Source: Mactra quadrangularis (lineage: Eukaryota; Mollusca; Bivalvia; Venerida; Mactridae). From it: a stretch of DNA of 64,000 bases. The stretch's first letter is position 1; the number at the start of each line of letters is the position of its first letter. The notes beneath the pieces are model-generated. The model made no database searches and had not been told where the DNA came from. It saw only the letters and a list, made by a program, of their open reading frames with translations. A program made the translations under genes and the position numbers. Location: positions 124,001-188,000 of the forward strand of contig CM046304.1 in NCBI GenBank assembly GCA_025267735.1, in the 5' to 3' direction. Positions 21,301-33,150 of this stretch are shown here, piece after piece.

Positions 21301-23940
21301 ATGAATAATAAACAAATATATACCTTAACGATACAATATTTCTATTGTCAAAATTTGATAGAAAAAACAACAACCTTAAGGCATGGCATTGTTGAATTTG
21401 TTCATTGTTGATTAACGATTTATATTACTGGAATAAACTTTGGTTTTAACTTAGTAATATTAATATTCATATAGACATACAAAATAAAATAAAAACATCA
21501 GCAACCACTGCATTATAAGATCAAAGGTCACATACAAAAATACTTTTTACAGTTGGGTTCCCCAAAACTTCCTACTTGGTCCAGTGAATAATAATCATTG
21601 TTAGATTTAAATACTTAGTACAAAAATTGAATTGAACAATAAACTAGGTGATTTGCAAAATTAGTTTGTGCAGATGATTTTGAATAAACAATTACAATTC
21701 CCTGGCTATCCCGAACGGAATTTTTTACACATAGAAATTTACTAGTTATTGTATCCACTGTTTGAATCTTTTCTATTTATTGGCTGCTGGAAGAATTTGA
21801 TGAAAAGCATGAGTAAGTTCACATTCTAAAGATCACGTACCCTGCTAATATCAATAAATATGATAAATATGGTACGAAACAGTTACTGTCAAACAACTTA
21901 AACTTCAAGTAATACTGCTTAATGTATTAACTAGATTTGACTGCGCCCCTCCACAGGTTTATCAATATATGTAAGCTCCAGTCACTGATCAGTGAAACAA
22001 AGACGAGTCAGATGACAGAACTACTTTTATCGCCTAGAAACTGACTGCATAGTAAATCAGAGACACATGTATCACTCCACAGGTTAAACTGGTCAGGCAT
22101 TTTAGTAGATAGTTTTCAATTTGTGGTATAACTTATTTTAAGCCTTTCAGCGATATCACAGAAAGTCTAATAAAACCGTTTTGATGCATGAAAGAGCAAC
22201 ATCAAAAAATCCCAACATGTCATTGATGTCAACACTTGACAATACAACTTTCAAGACATTACCATAATTATCAAATCTAATCAGTGTGAAGACTGCTTCA
22301 GTCTCAGAAATAGTCAATGCCTTCCTTTATAAGAAGCCAAAGGAAAATCACAGATCACAAACAATTCTATCAATCATTGTTCTAGAGCTATACGACCAAT
22401 CAACCCGTAAAATATCACACTGTCATCCACATTTCAGTGATACATTCAATATGTTCACCGACTTTTACCATGTTTACACCTGTGACAGATATATTATTTC
22501 TGTAACAAGTAAGGTGATTTTTTTCCAGTGTTTTAATTGTGATATGAAATATTAACCAATAGATTTTTACTGTAGTTTTGAATTATAAAAAGGTGTAGGC
22601 AAACCAATCTGATTAAAACCCGATCTAAAATTTTCCGCATGCATACTCGCTAATTTAGATCTGGCCTTTTCCAAACGAAGGTCACGTTCAGGCGACCTTT
22701 TCTCATCATAATATTCATGACGAAATTGTTATGATATGTAACTTGTTTACATCGTCTACGTCATGCAATTTGAAATGAGCCGCCCAATCGCATACTGTGA
22801 ATAATACCGCTGTTAACTTGCATGCAAAACTTGGTCTAAAAATAGAAATTACGAAATCAGAATGAGATTAATAGTGTTTTCGTCTAGATGAAAGCTACGC
22901 ATTGATTGGTCAAAACAAAGTTCATCTCGACGTGACCTTCCACGAAGAAAGTAGAGATTCTGTACGACAACGTTCTACAGGATATCTGTTTATGGAGATT
23001 GTAGGCAAACATACAGTAAAAAACAGTCCACACTGGGACACAGCCATTACACCATGAGGGAGATGTGTTTATAAAGAGACACCACAAACAAATAGCAAAA
23101 TCAAGAACCAAACGTGGTTCCACTTAGAACATACGGATGAAAAATAATTGCCAATGATGTTTTAAACCAGGTTCTAGGGTGGACCAACCTCAAACGTGCC
23201 CCAACAGGCTAAGAATAAAAATCTAGGCAGGAGGCTCTACCATTCCAGTCAATGTTTAACCATCACTCCAATATCAAAACCTCTGTTTAATAGCAAAAAT
23301 TATTTGTAATTAATAAAAAAAGCTTAAAAACAATATTGATTTTTCATGCGTGTTCCTTGAAAACACATGCTTTAGAACACCTTAAGAAGTGCTGTTTAAG
23401 TCAAATTTTACTTCCTAGACATCACATTTCACATGAGTTGAACCTCTTTACCCACCCCAGAAAAAAGCACCAAAGCCATCTTGAACATGGCTTTAAGGGT
23501 TAATGTTGTTTTTTTGTAATTGATTGTGACAAGTTTGTGTCAACTGTTTTTATCAATTAATCAGATCTCAGTTATGAATAGTTGCCTCATGTCATACAGA
23601 GCACATTAATTGATTGCATTATTGATGCACAATATTTGTATTTCTCATAAAATTGAAGTAATTATTGATGCACAATATTTGCCATTAAAATGAAATATTA
23701 ATAATTCAAATGAAGGAAGTTACAATGAAATTTACTTAAATGATTGCAGGATGGACCTTGGAGTATAATTATCAGACGCAGAGGATAGAGGTAAAATTTA
23801 GTAACAAGAGGGAGGCCAGGGGGGCAGGGAATTTTTGAAAAATCTTTGAAGGGGGTGAGGGGTGGGGTTAAAACCTATCTTATTTACCACACTAGTAACA
23901 CGTTCTGTTAGTATGCTAATGTGCAATGGGTACAAAAAAG
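21301..23940. other. intronic or intergenic, weak signals only
   Basis: A region at 22605-22870 is richer in CG and ends at a good minus-strand acceptor-like tract (TTTCTATTTTTAG at about 22836). Two frames are open beyond it but no donor is evident; it may be part of an unrecognised repeat. A G-rich block (AGGCCAGGGGGGCAGGG ... GGGGGTGAGGGGTGGGG) lies at about 23812-23870. A 20-bp direct repeat (TTATTGATGCACAATATTTG) occurs at about 23620 and 23660. Confidence 0.4.
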
Positions 23941-23945
23941 CATCC

Positions 23946-24248
23946 CACTCCTAGATTAGTTAGTAGCGCACAAGTCTTCTGATCGAAGAGTCATAGGTCT
24001 GATTCCTGGGCAATACATATTTTTGTGGAGCTAGGTAATAAAATGATTTCAATGGCCATTCTCCCTCTTACCACTGATTCTAAATTATGCAAGGCAGCTG
24101 TAAGTGACTGACAGAAATAGCCCTCAGTAATGCTTTCAGTAACTGGAGAAAATTAGACTTTTCAGGTACATTGAGCAGATGACTGTGGTCACCATAACAT
24201 GACAAATACAATTTGTTGCTACAGCTTTAAACCCAACCAAAACTCAAG
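23946..24248 (+). mobile_element. family B SINE, full length but diverged
   Basis: Degenerate head (TCCTAGATTAGTTAGTAGCG), B box GGTCTGATTCC, body with CATTCTCCCTCTTACC, and the family 3' end GTTGCTACAGCTTTAAACCC. Confidence 0.8.
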
Positions 24249-25289
24249 GGCGCTAAAAACAAAACAAATTTACCAAACCCCCATTATATCAGCCCCTACA
24301 CTCCACCAGGGATTATTATGTTGCATAATATCTCAGCCTTCACCAATTTGAAAATACTTTCAGCCATAATAATAATTCGTCTAAAATTAACATAATAATT
24401 AAAACACTTCATGGATACTCTTCAAGTTAGAGGTAAAGCATAATTATGAATCATCATTACACAAATATGAATATTGAGTATAAAAGAACTATGTGTGTGG
24501 TAACATCATTATAAATTGCTGACACTATCACATAATTAAAACAATCAGTATAAACAATACATGTATATGACAATGAAACAATAACATATTTGTATTTGAC
24601 ATTAAGGTGGTCAGTCCATGATGATCTTCCATTATTTGAATAAATTTGTAACAGTAAATGTCCGTTCTATCATGCTTCGGGATGCATCATTTTGATAAAG
24701 ATATGGACTTTTAAATTCAAGGAAGAAAATATCAGCAAGTCCATAATCATGGTAGCAATACATAGCAACTATGACATCACAAATGCAATTGTTAGAATGA
24801 AACGAGTGAAAAATCAGCCTCAACTGTTCATCACAACTCCAACACCAGTTTTTTGCTAATGCCTTTGAAAAGCATTGTTTTTCAAAGTGCTAAAATGGAA
24901 AGTTTTCATCAGTTTTTTAATAGGAAAATCGTTGGTAGGTTTTCAAGGGTGTTCGCAAAAAGTATAAAACTGGTATTAGAGATATGATGCGAAGCAAATA
25001 GTATACACTTTTCTACTTCGCCTCGAGCAGGTATCACGTAAATCTGTCAAGACTTAAAAGACTTAGAGCTCTTTAAAACTCTAAGTAGAGGCAGATATTT
25101 AGTTCTTGTCTTGAAACCATAGCATTTGTGATGTCATAGTCACATGGTATTGCCATCATGATAATTAAGCAGTAAAAAAGATTAAACTAAATACTTAGAA
25201 TACGATAAATATATCTCGTATTTCAATAGGTCAGAAGTTTGCCCAGTAAAACTAAGTCTTGGAAATTAACTTTACTTCTAGTTTTGAAA
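24249..25289. other. intronic or intergenic, nothing recognised
   Basis: AT-rich, no repeat family and no splice-bounded coding stretch. Confidence 0.5.
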
Positions 25290-25395
25290 TATAGTATGAG
25301 TAACCCGATAAAAATCCATTTGTTCGAACAGAGATTGGAACCTACGACCTCTCGAGTTGTAAGTGGACACTCTACCATGAGTGCTGTATTATACC
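25290..25395 (-). mobile_element. family C SINE head, copy 2
   Basis: On the minus strand: GGTAGAGTGTCCACTTACAA, CTCGAGAGGTCGTAGGTTCC then AATCTC (good B box GGTTCCAATCTC). Matches 19612-19708, including the GTAACCC(G/T)ATAAAAA side. Confidence 0.65.
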
Positions 25396-25825
25396 ATTGC
25401 TAGATATTTCTTACCCTATCATAGGTCTTCCCTATAATTATAATGTATCAAATATTCGAAACATTCACCATCTATCAACTTTAATTACACAGTAGGCATG
25501 AAGCTACCAACATCAATATTATAATTATTATCTCAATGGATAATGTCATATTACCGGTAGTTGACTTACATTGCTTTCTAAGGTATAATTTCTACAAAAC
25601 AGTGGGTGAATATTATCATTTTTTCTCTATTGTTCTGACTGGCTGACATTGTACAGATACAATTTTTATCAAGGCATTAGACTTCATTTGGAATTCAAAT
25701 TTATTGGTTTTGTTCCTTTGATACAAATAAACAATTGTAACAGCTACAATGAATACTGCATGTACAGAAAACAATAGAATCATTTTGAGCATAACAAGTT
25801 GTTCCCCCCCCCCCCCGCTTCAAGC

Positions 25826-27888
25826 CAGGCGCGTATCTAGGCCGTTTTTGAGGTTACGCACAAAAAAGTGGGTCGAGGGCATGCCCCTAGATGTTTATTC
25901 GCTTCATTTGCTAAGGTGTATTTTGATAATACCTAAGCCACCGGTTGTATGCTAACAGAAATACCCTTCGTTTAATCCTATTTTAATGCTATCTGCAATT
26001 TCATACGGGCAAATACGAGTAAAAAGTGGACATTTTGAATTGAATATAACCAGGGATTTTATTTAACAGGGATTTGTAACGATAAGTAAATGTAATAGAT
26101 TATCATCGAATTTCAATGTCATCGCTATCATTTCGGCCAATACGGAGAACGAGTATAACATAAATAATAATATTCGCATGAAATTTTTTACCAGTACCAT
26201 TCAAAATAACATTAATGTTAGCAAAAACGTGTTTCTAGATGATTTTGAGGTAAATTACGCTCACAGACTGTTTCACAAAATAATGCATTTTCCCGCCGAT
26301 CTGCCCTTTTATAGCCCTACTTTACATCACCTAAAGTCATATTTTCGATCATAATTGCAACACCTCATTGTCAAAAATCTCAGAAACATTCACAAGTTGC
26401 ATGGAAGACATGTTCAAAAACACAAATCAAGTTTTTAAACTCTGGAATAGTTTGTACAGCCTGCTTCAGCCATTTATAGACAGTGATGACCGAAAAAAAG
26501 CACTTCGTTACAAATCCCTGTTATGTAGAATCCCTGATATAACACTGCCATAACATGATCACATTTACAAACAATAGAAACTGTATGAAACATGATAACA
26601 TATTATTTAATAATGCTACTCAACATTCAAACAAAAATAGCGCAAAACGTCGCTGTTTTGGTGAGCAAAGGTGTCAATCACGTATCTATGTCAATAAAAA
26701 GTGTGAATAGCCATAAGATCCGGTCAGACGTTCTGTTGTCATTGTAGACCTAAGGTATTTCTTGCAAAGTAATATACAACAACTTTAAATGTTGTCTGAA
26801 CAATATGTAAGTAAGACATTAAACTAAGATAGTGTTTATGTTAAATTCTTAAATTTCAAAGTTTGTTTACATATCAGAAGCGAAAGTAAGCAACAGAGGA
26901 CAAAGGTCGCTCACCATCAAGGCATTATTATTAAAGACTGCTTTTCCTTATACTAGATAAAAAGTTATGAATGCAGTAATTAGAAGACATATGTGCACAA
27001 AACATAATCTTATTTATACTGTTTAAATGTCAATAACATAATAAATAACCAATATATGAGAAAACAGAGTCTGGTGGTGTGCGATCACAGTCCTGTATTA
27101 TCTACTTTTGGTTTTAAAATGTTAACAAACTTTTGAAACCAAAGGTTTTCACACACAGGCACTATTTCAGTTAATTTTGAGCTAAGAGATTGTTCAGACA
27201 GCATTTGTAATAGATACATGTATATACATGTACTATTTTTCAGATAGTAAAAAACCACTGGCACCAGAGTCCATATCTTAAAATCATAAAATAATGCGTA
27301 CGTCCCAATATATAGTTCCCTGTGCATACATATAATGATTGTATAGATCTAGTTATAACTCGTACACGGTAATGAATACGGGAGCGATTTTTAATTGTAT
27401 TTGTTGACAAAATATTATATGTGCGTGCATTTTTAAAGAATGTGAGGACTCTAGTGCCTGTGTAAAAACGTGTGGCGAGTGTGATTCGAGGGCCCTAAGA
27501 TTTATTTTTTACTTCACAAAATTAATGTGTAAATCACTTTTGGTATATATCAAGGATTTGCACACCAAAATGATCATTTGCATTGATTATCAGTAAGATT
27601 TCTTATCATATTATTACGTAAATAATTAATTGTTTTTGGTCATGACTCAATAGTCCTTTTTGAAAGAAGTTTCAATGTGCACAAGCAGACATAGAAATTG
27701 AAATCTGTGTAGTTTAATGTGTCATTTATATGACATTTTCATGGAGTAAAGATATGACAAAACACAGTCGATTGCCTAACCCTGGTTAAGCATCCAATTT
27801 CTCAGTGTTTTTGGCACTTTAAGATTTTCGATTTCTGGAATCGATGTTACGCACGTGCGTAAAGTGCGTAATGGCAGATACGCGCCTG
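25826..27888. mobile_element. hAT-superfamily DNA transposon, 2,063 bp, probably non-autonomous
   Basis: Terminal inverted repeats CAGGCGCGTATCT (left) and AGATACGCGCCTG (right) are flanked by identical 8-bp duplications CTTCAAGC at 25818-25825 and 27889-27896. Eight-base duplications and CA..TG ends fit hAT. ACGCAC/GTGCGT motifs recur near both ends, as in hAT subterminal regions. No full transposase is visible. Two coding-like pieces are inside: a plus-strand 61-codon frame at 26368-26553 (ends ...KSLLCRIPDITLP) and a minus-strand frame ending at 27085 (...FVNILKPKVDNTGL). Neither is recognised. The insertion abuts a run of 14 C on the left. Confidence 0.88.
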
Positions 27889-27902
27889 CTTCAAGCGGAA
27901 AC

Positions 27903-28174
27903 TTTTTTTATTGGGTTAAAACGCCAAAGGTCATTTTACAGTGTCCAGCGCACCTAACCTAGCTTTCCTGGCCCCTTGTCTTTCACCAGTACTCACCTAC
28001 CCTTCCACAAGGCCGGAAACTTTTCCATATACCTTATTAATAGAGGAAAATTGACATAATAGCCAAATTTTCATGAAAGGGTATAACCTCCCAAAGTGGG
28101 ATTGAAACCCATACACCCTTCGGGACACAAGATTCCAAATCCCGGCGCGCTACCAACTGCACTATCGACCCGGG
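27903..28174 (-). mobile_element. family A SINE, nearly complete
   Basis: 3' tail TTTTTTTATTGGGTTAAAAC, the body, and a head ending CTATCGACCCGGG on the plus strand. The B box is damaged (GGGTTTCAATCCC). It lies six bases from the right target duplication of the hAT element. Confidence 0.85.
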
Positions 28175-28672
28175 ATCAGATAGTTCAGATTATAATAAAT
28201 TGTTCAGACAAGATATTCAATCACAGAAGATATAAAATTCATCAATTTAGACAGACAGATAATTCTTTCACGTCAATAGAGCATGAAATTAGTTCATTAA
28301 TTGAAATTGCCTTAAGATTTTATCTCAAGTAATCACAATTGAACATCATATAATCAAATATCTAAATGTAATAGCAGGAAAAAACTATTAAATTCAAAGT
28401 TGCATAATTAACTCTGTCTGACCCTTATATACAATTTTGTTTATGAGAAAGACAAGATATGATAAATTTTGAAGAATGGAATCAGTCAAAACATATATTT
28501 ACCAGTTTTGAATTGAATTGAATTATACAAAATTTCGGGCATATATTTCACATTAACAATTATGTTTTGGGTGAAAGAAAGGCAAAACTATATATGGAAG
28601 AGATATTGACAGAGAGAGTAAAAGTATTGAAAAAGTTACATCAAAGGTAGAAAATGTGAGAGAAAGAGAGAG

Positions 28673-28970
28673 ACCACCTGGCTAGCTCAGTTGGTAGCAC
28701 ACAAGTCTACTGATCCAGGGGTCATAGGTTCCATTCCCAGGTGGGGCATACATTCTTGGAGATTGGTCTTGTAATTAATTTTCTACAGCCATTCTCCCTC
28801 CTACCAATGATTCTTAAACATGTAGGGCAGTTGTCAGTCAATGACGGAAGTATGTGTCTCATAGTTGGTCAACAGCTAAATCCAGAGATTTAGCTTTTCC
28901 AGGAACAGTGAGTAGTTGGACTGAGTGGCTTGATATAGCCTATACAATGTGTTGCTACGGCATTAAACCC
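28673..28970 (+). mobile_element. family B SINE, full length
   Basis: Head ACCTGGCTAGCTCAGTTGG, B box GGTTCCATTCC, complete body and the end GTTGCTACGGCATTAAACCC. Confidence 0.88.
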
Positions 28971-29530
28971 CCAGTGATAGTTCTGGCTTCCAAAACTTTA
29001 AAGCTGTCTGTTAACATCTTCATCTGATGCATTTACGGAATAGAAACAGTGGTGCTCTTCACAAAAATTCTTACGAAAAAATCTTTGTAAGTCAAAATCA
29101 TGAAACATTAATAATACGCTCATTTTTTGAATTATCAATTCAAAATATTATAGAATTGTGTATACCTTTTGAATATCATATCATAATTATGCTTATTATC
29201 CGTCTGACTTTGAAGTGTTTATTATATGAAACTGACTTACGAAGATTTTTTTGCAAGAATTTTTGAGAAAAGCACCAACGATTTGCAGAAGACCTTAACC
29301 TAATTAAGTGCTTGTTTTTAGTGCTTCTGAGATTTTCACTCGGTCTCTGATACAAACAATTTCTTTAAGAGTTCCTCACAATAATTGGTTTATATCATCC
29401 TCAACAGACAAATTTTCAAACTGAATACACAGTAATAAAACTCTGGTATTAGAGTATAATTGCCTTTTAATGTCTAAAGATAGTGAGGCTTCAGGAAGAA
29501 TCATAGCAACTGTTTTAATTCATGATATAA

Positions 29531-29735
29531 GGCTACAACAAGTTGATCATGTGTTCTATGGATTCACTCGCACCTTTATGTTAATGTTGATGATTTTACA
29601 AAAAAAATTTTTTATTTCCTCACTCGCTCATAAAAATTTGGTCAAACTGCTATATAAAGCAACTGAAGTAAGATTTTTTTTCTCTGCTTGCATGCCCCAT
29701 TTTTTCCCCCAGAAAAAACATGAACATGTCTGCTG
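29531..29735. mobile_element. foldback MITE, diverged copy
   Basis: Left end GCTACAACAAGTTGATCATG followed by TGTTCTATGGA, and interior pieces (TTTGGTCAAACTGCTATATA; GCATGCCCCATTTTTTCCCC), match the element at 35124-35293. The right inverted end is eroded. Confidence 0.7.
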
Positions 29736-30369
29736 GTGTAGAAGATAACATTTTAACTGTTCAGCATAACAAATCTGTAGACAAAATCCATAAAATTAGA
29801 TTTAAAACTTTATTAGTTGCTGCATGAAATATACCTATAAATGATTCTTTGTATGCCCGTTTTCAAGAATAAATAAAATTTAAATTTCAACATATTAAAT
29901 TTTGTTTTAGATTTTTAATAAATACACATTTTTAATAGGGAATAAATATTACCTCTGTATAATTTCACTTATTGAATTCAATAGCTCTTTTAAACAAGGT
30001 GTATATGTTTTATTCCAGTATTATTTAGCATATTTATAAGCATAATGATAAAATAATATGTCAAACAATATGTTTATATATAATTTTTAAACTAATATTT
30101 GCACACTGTACACAATTTGTTTTTTCTCCTTAATACATATAGTATTCTCAAGCCTTCTTTTCAAAAATGTAAGACTTCTATGAATTGTAAAGTCTCTCTG
30201 CATATCAGTATTTTGCTTTCAAAATAAGCAACTTTAGGAATAATTCTTCCCTAGATCAACAAGTTGCAAAAAATAGATTAAGACCCTGTGAGCTGTATGT
30301 AATGATAATTGAAAACAAGTATAACTACACATGTATTATAAACTGTACTACCCTTACTTTAGGTAAATA
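29736..30369. other. intronic or intergenic, nothing recognised
   Basis: Very AT-rich with no recognised repeat. Confidence 0.5.
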
Positions 30370-30665
30370 TACAATAAATAAATAATATAGATGAATAATA
30401 AAATGGATGAATATATAATAAAATGGATGATTAAAAAATATAATGGATGAATATATAATAAAATAGATGAATAAATAATAAAATGGACGAAAAATAAGAA
30501 AATAGATGAATAAATAATAAAATGGATGAATAAATAATAAAATAGATGAATAAATAATAAAATGAATGAATAAATAATAAAATAGACAAATAAATAATAA
30601 AATAGACAAATAAATAATAAAATAGACAAATAAATAATAAAATAGAGGAATAAATGATAAATAAA
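30370..30665. repeat. minisatellite, unit about 20 bp
   Basis: Imperfect units of ATAAATAATAAAATAGATGA; the last four units switch to AATAGACAAATAAAT. Open frames on the minus strand here are repeat artefacts. Confidence 0.9.
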
Positions 30666-30680
30666 TAAAAATTTACTTAC

Positions 30681-30769
30681 ACTCCATAATTGTCATGTAA
30701 ATGTTGATGTTTGTCAAGTTTGTCATTGTTCCCCTGATGGTTGTTTGCATTTGTTGTATTACCTTCCAT
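30681..30769 (-). CDS. candidate alternative first coding exon (29 codons + 2 nt)
   Basis: ATG at 30769 with an in-frame TAG four codons upstream opens MEGNTTNANNHQGNNDKLDK and then HQHLHDNYG, ending with GT of a split codon at a consensus donor GTAAGT (phase 2). The peptide is Asn/His/Gln-rich and hydrophilic, like a disordered N-terminus, and contrasts with the repeat DNA on both sides. Phase and layout match the minus-strand ATG exons at 6.5, 17.8 and 62.1 kb. It is boxed in by two unrelated minisatellites, 12 bp past its donor and about 25 bp before its ATG. Identity unknown. Confidence 0.5.
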
Positions 30770-30789
30770 ATTTGGTTGCTATTGATTAC

Positions 30790-31052
30790 CAAAATATACG
30801 AACAAAGTTTTCAAAATATTCCAACAAAGTTTTCAAAATATTCCAACTAAGTTTTCAAAATATTCCAACTCAATTTTCAAAATATTCAAACAAAGTTTTT
30901 CAAAATATTCCAACAAAGTTTTTAAAATATTTCAACTCAATTTTCAAAATATTCCAACAAAGTTTTTCAAAATATTCCAACTAAGTTTTTCAAAATATTT
31001 CAACTCAATTTTCAAAATATTTAAGTTTTCAAAATATTCCAACAAAGTTTAT
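30790..31052. repeat. minisatellite, unit 21-22 bp
   Basis: Units of TTTTCAAAATATTCCAACAA followed by AG, with CAAAG/CTAAG/CTCAA variants. It lies just upstream of the minus-strand ATG exon at 30769, so it may be 5' UTR or promoter DNA. Confidence 0.9.
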
Positions 31053-31467
31053 CACTTAAATCACCTAAGCAACACAATGTCATAATCTGATATAAAAATC
31101 CTTCAATAATAACTGAATCTCACTTCATCATCTCATGAAATACTAAAACAAGAAATATAAATCATTATCCTTCGTATTGAACCAGTCTCTGTATGTTATT
31201 ATATCATATTGAAAATGAAAAAAAGGCGGACCAGTCCAGGGTTCTAGAATTCAATAAAAGTTCTAATCGATGTCTTATAACAATAAAGCATCTTGTATTA
31301 TATTTCATAGAAACCTTTATAATGGAAAGGGAGGCAGGACAGTCTATGTTAGAGAGAAACATCTTTTACTCAGTGCAAGACATGAAAATGTTGAAAGGTT
31401 TAACTACATTTCAGTCATGTTTAATTACAATTGTATAAAATTACTCAATGTTTTTTATATTTTACAG

Positions 31468-31493
31468 ACATTTGAAGAACTTAATGTCACCGG
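31468..31493 (+). CDS. candidate microexon, 26 nt
   Basis: Acceptor TTTTTTATATTTTACAG and consensus donor GTAAGT bound 26 nt reading TFEELNVT plus GG. The signals are good but the exon is isolated: no phase-matched neighbour was found nearby. A family A SINE starts right after the donor. Confidence 0.3.
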
Positions 31494-31500
31494 GTAAGTA

Positions 31501-31764
31501 GTGTCAACACAATTGTTAAGGTTATTTTACAGCATCCAGCACACCTAACCTAGCTTTCCTGGATCCTTGTCTATAACCAGTACTCACCTACCCTTCTAAA
31601 AGGCTGGAAACTTCTCTATATACCTAATCAATGGAGAAAAATTGCAATATTGTCAAGTTTTCATTGAAGGGTATAACTTCCCTGGGCGGTATTCCAACCT
31701 GTACCCACTTTGGCACACTGGATTGGAAATCCAGGCGCACTACCAACTGCGCTACTGACCCGGG
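31501..31764 (-). mobile_element. family A SINE lacking the last 3' bases
   Basis: Begins at GTGTCAACACAATTG, so the TATTGGGTTTAACGCC end is missing; body and head are present (plus strand ends CTACTGACCCGGG). B box damaged. Confidence 0.85.
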
Positions 31765-31921
31765 TTAATCTTACTTTAATACTGCAAAAATGTCAGCAAA
31801 TTCTTACAATATCAGCAAATACAGACTTATTATTCTACTTTAATGTTATGGAACTAAAGCATTATAACATTTCAGTGACATTTAAAACTAACATGTACAT
31901 TGCCTTATGCAACAATCTACA

Positions 31922-32003
31922 TATCGCGGGTTTAGCGGCAAATGGTCGTAACTCAGTATAAGAAAAGAGTGAGTTACGACCATTTAGCGCTAAACCTGCA
32001 ATA
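31922..32003. repeat. long imperfect hairpin (34-bp arms, 14-bp loop)
   Basis: The left arm TATCGCGGGTTTAGCGGCAA continuing ATGGTCGTAACTCA pairs with the right arm 31970-32003, with a few mismatches. ACATGTACATTG occurs outside both arms. It may be a small foldback element. Confidence 0.8.
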
Positions 32004-32019
32004 TACATGTACATTGATG

Positions 32020-32098
32020 GGTCAATGCAAAAATAGTCTAAAACCTTCATTATTTATATATAGATGAACCAGTTTAGCACTGACACATTGAGTCAATG
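32020..32098. repeat. dispersed repeat (copy also at 36925-37008)
   Basis: Shares GTCAATGCAAAAATA, a TATATA spacer, ACCAGTTT and GCACTGACACAT with the second copy. Confidence 0.7.
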
Positions 32099-33004
32099 TA
32101 AATGCCAACTTCATGACTGTTTATCCCTTCTTAGTATATAAGTTATTAACAATAAAGAACAAAATGTGTGGAAACTAGCAGACTTATTAAAAAGTGAGAC
32201 AAATTAATCGCTTCTTATTAAGGCTGTTGCCACAAAACAGCATCACAGCATCTCAAAGTGAATTCACAAGTTTGCTTATTTTTAACGATTTTAGGTTCCT
32301 TATAATATGTTTTGTTTGAATTTAATAAGGGGTTATCCATGCCATTTGAAAGACAGAAACTTCAAGGGGAACAAACCCATCTACAATTACCTCCCTTACA
32401 TACCCATGTTGGATCTTTAAATCATTTTAATCTCTTTAACTCTATTTACAAAACAACAATATTTATAAAATTATTTTCTAACTCTTAATGCAATAAAATT
32501 CAGTAAAAAGAGAAAGAAGAAACATGTCTAATTAAATTGATTAATTAATTAATGAAAAATGAATTTATTCAGTATGTCAGGTTTACCTCGCTATTGCAAC
32601 AAGTAATCTATATTATACCACTGTTAAAGACTCCACAAAAAAACATGCATTGACACACAATAAAACTTTTGAAAAACTTTTTTTTCCTTATTTCATTAAT
32701 CCATTCATAACACCCGGCACTGCACTCAAGAACACAGAAATATGTTTGTACTTAAATCAAGCAAAGTTCATGAAGTTAACTCCTTTATCATGAAACTTTT
32801 ATCATTTTCTTCCCTCAACATAGATTAGTACAGTGAGTATTTGAGAAAATTCAATCTTCACCAAGCACAGTTTGATAAACTTAGAAGATAAATTGAAAAT
32901 CATAACTTCCTTGTTCAGGGTAGATAAACGAAAACACGAAAACATTCAAGATAAAGCTCCCTGTTCACAGATTTCAACTTAAATTAAGTCTTAAATATCA
33001 ACTT
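32099..33004. other. intronic or intergenic, nothing recognised
   Basis: AT-rich, no coding-like stretch. Confidence 0.5.
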
Positions 33005-33150
33005 TTCTAAAATTCCTGGGTTGGATCCCCACTAGGGGCACTGCTTATTTCCTTTAGCAAGAAATTTACCTACATTTGTTTCACTCCACCCAGGTTTAAA
33101 TAGGTACTGTGAGGGATCGCCTGCCTGAGGGTGATTTCAATGATCAGGAG
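33005..33150 (+). mobile_element. SINE-like repeat, family D, copy 1
   Basis: Contains GGGTTGGATCCCCACTAGGG, CCTTTAGCAAGAAATTTACC, TTTCACTCCACCCAGG and TAGGTACTGTGAGGGATC. The inverse copy is at 37385-37545. I recall the GAGCAAGxxATTTACCT and CACTCCACCCAG parts as a module in invertebrate SINEs. Confidence 0.65.

Noticed and set aside
22286..23123. Frames of 79-89 codons on both strands
   Set aside because: No splice signals in frame and no family resemblance; the DNA may be an unidentified repeat.
29027..29086. Plus-strand ATG exon MHLRNRNSGALH... ending at GTAAGT
   Set aside because: The preceding ATAGTTCTGGCTTCC stretch recurs near 18745, so the area is probably repeat; no phase-proven partner.
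30325..30984. Open frames of FYYLFI and FQNIPT repeats
   Set aside because: Translations of the two minisatellites in frames without stops; no start or splice context.
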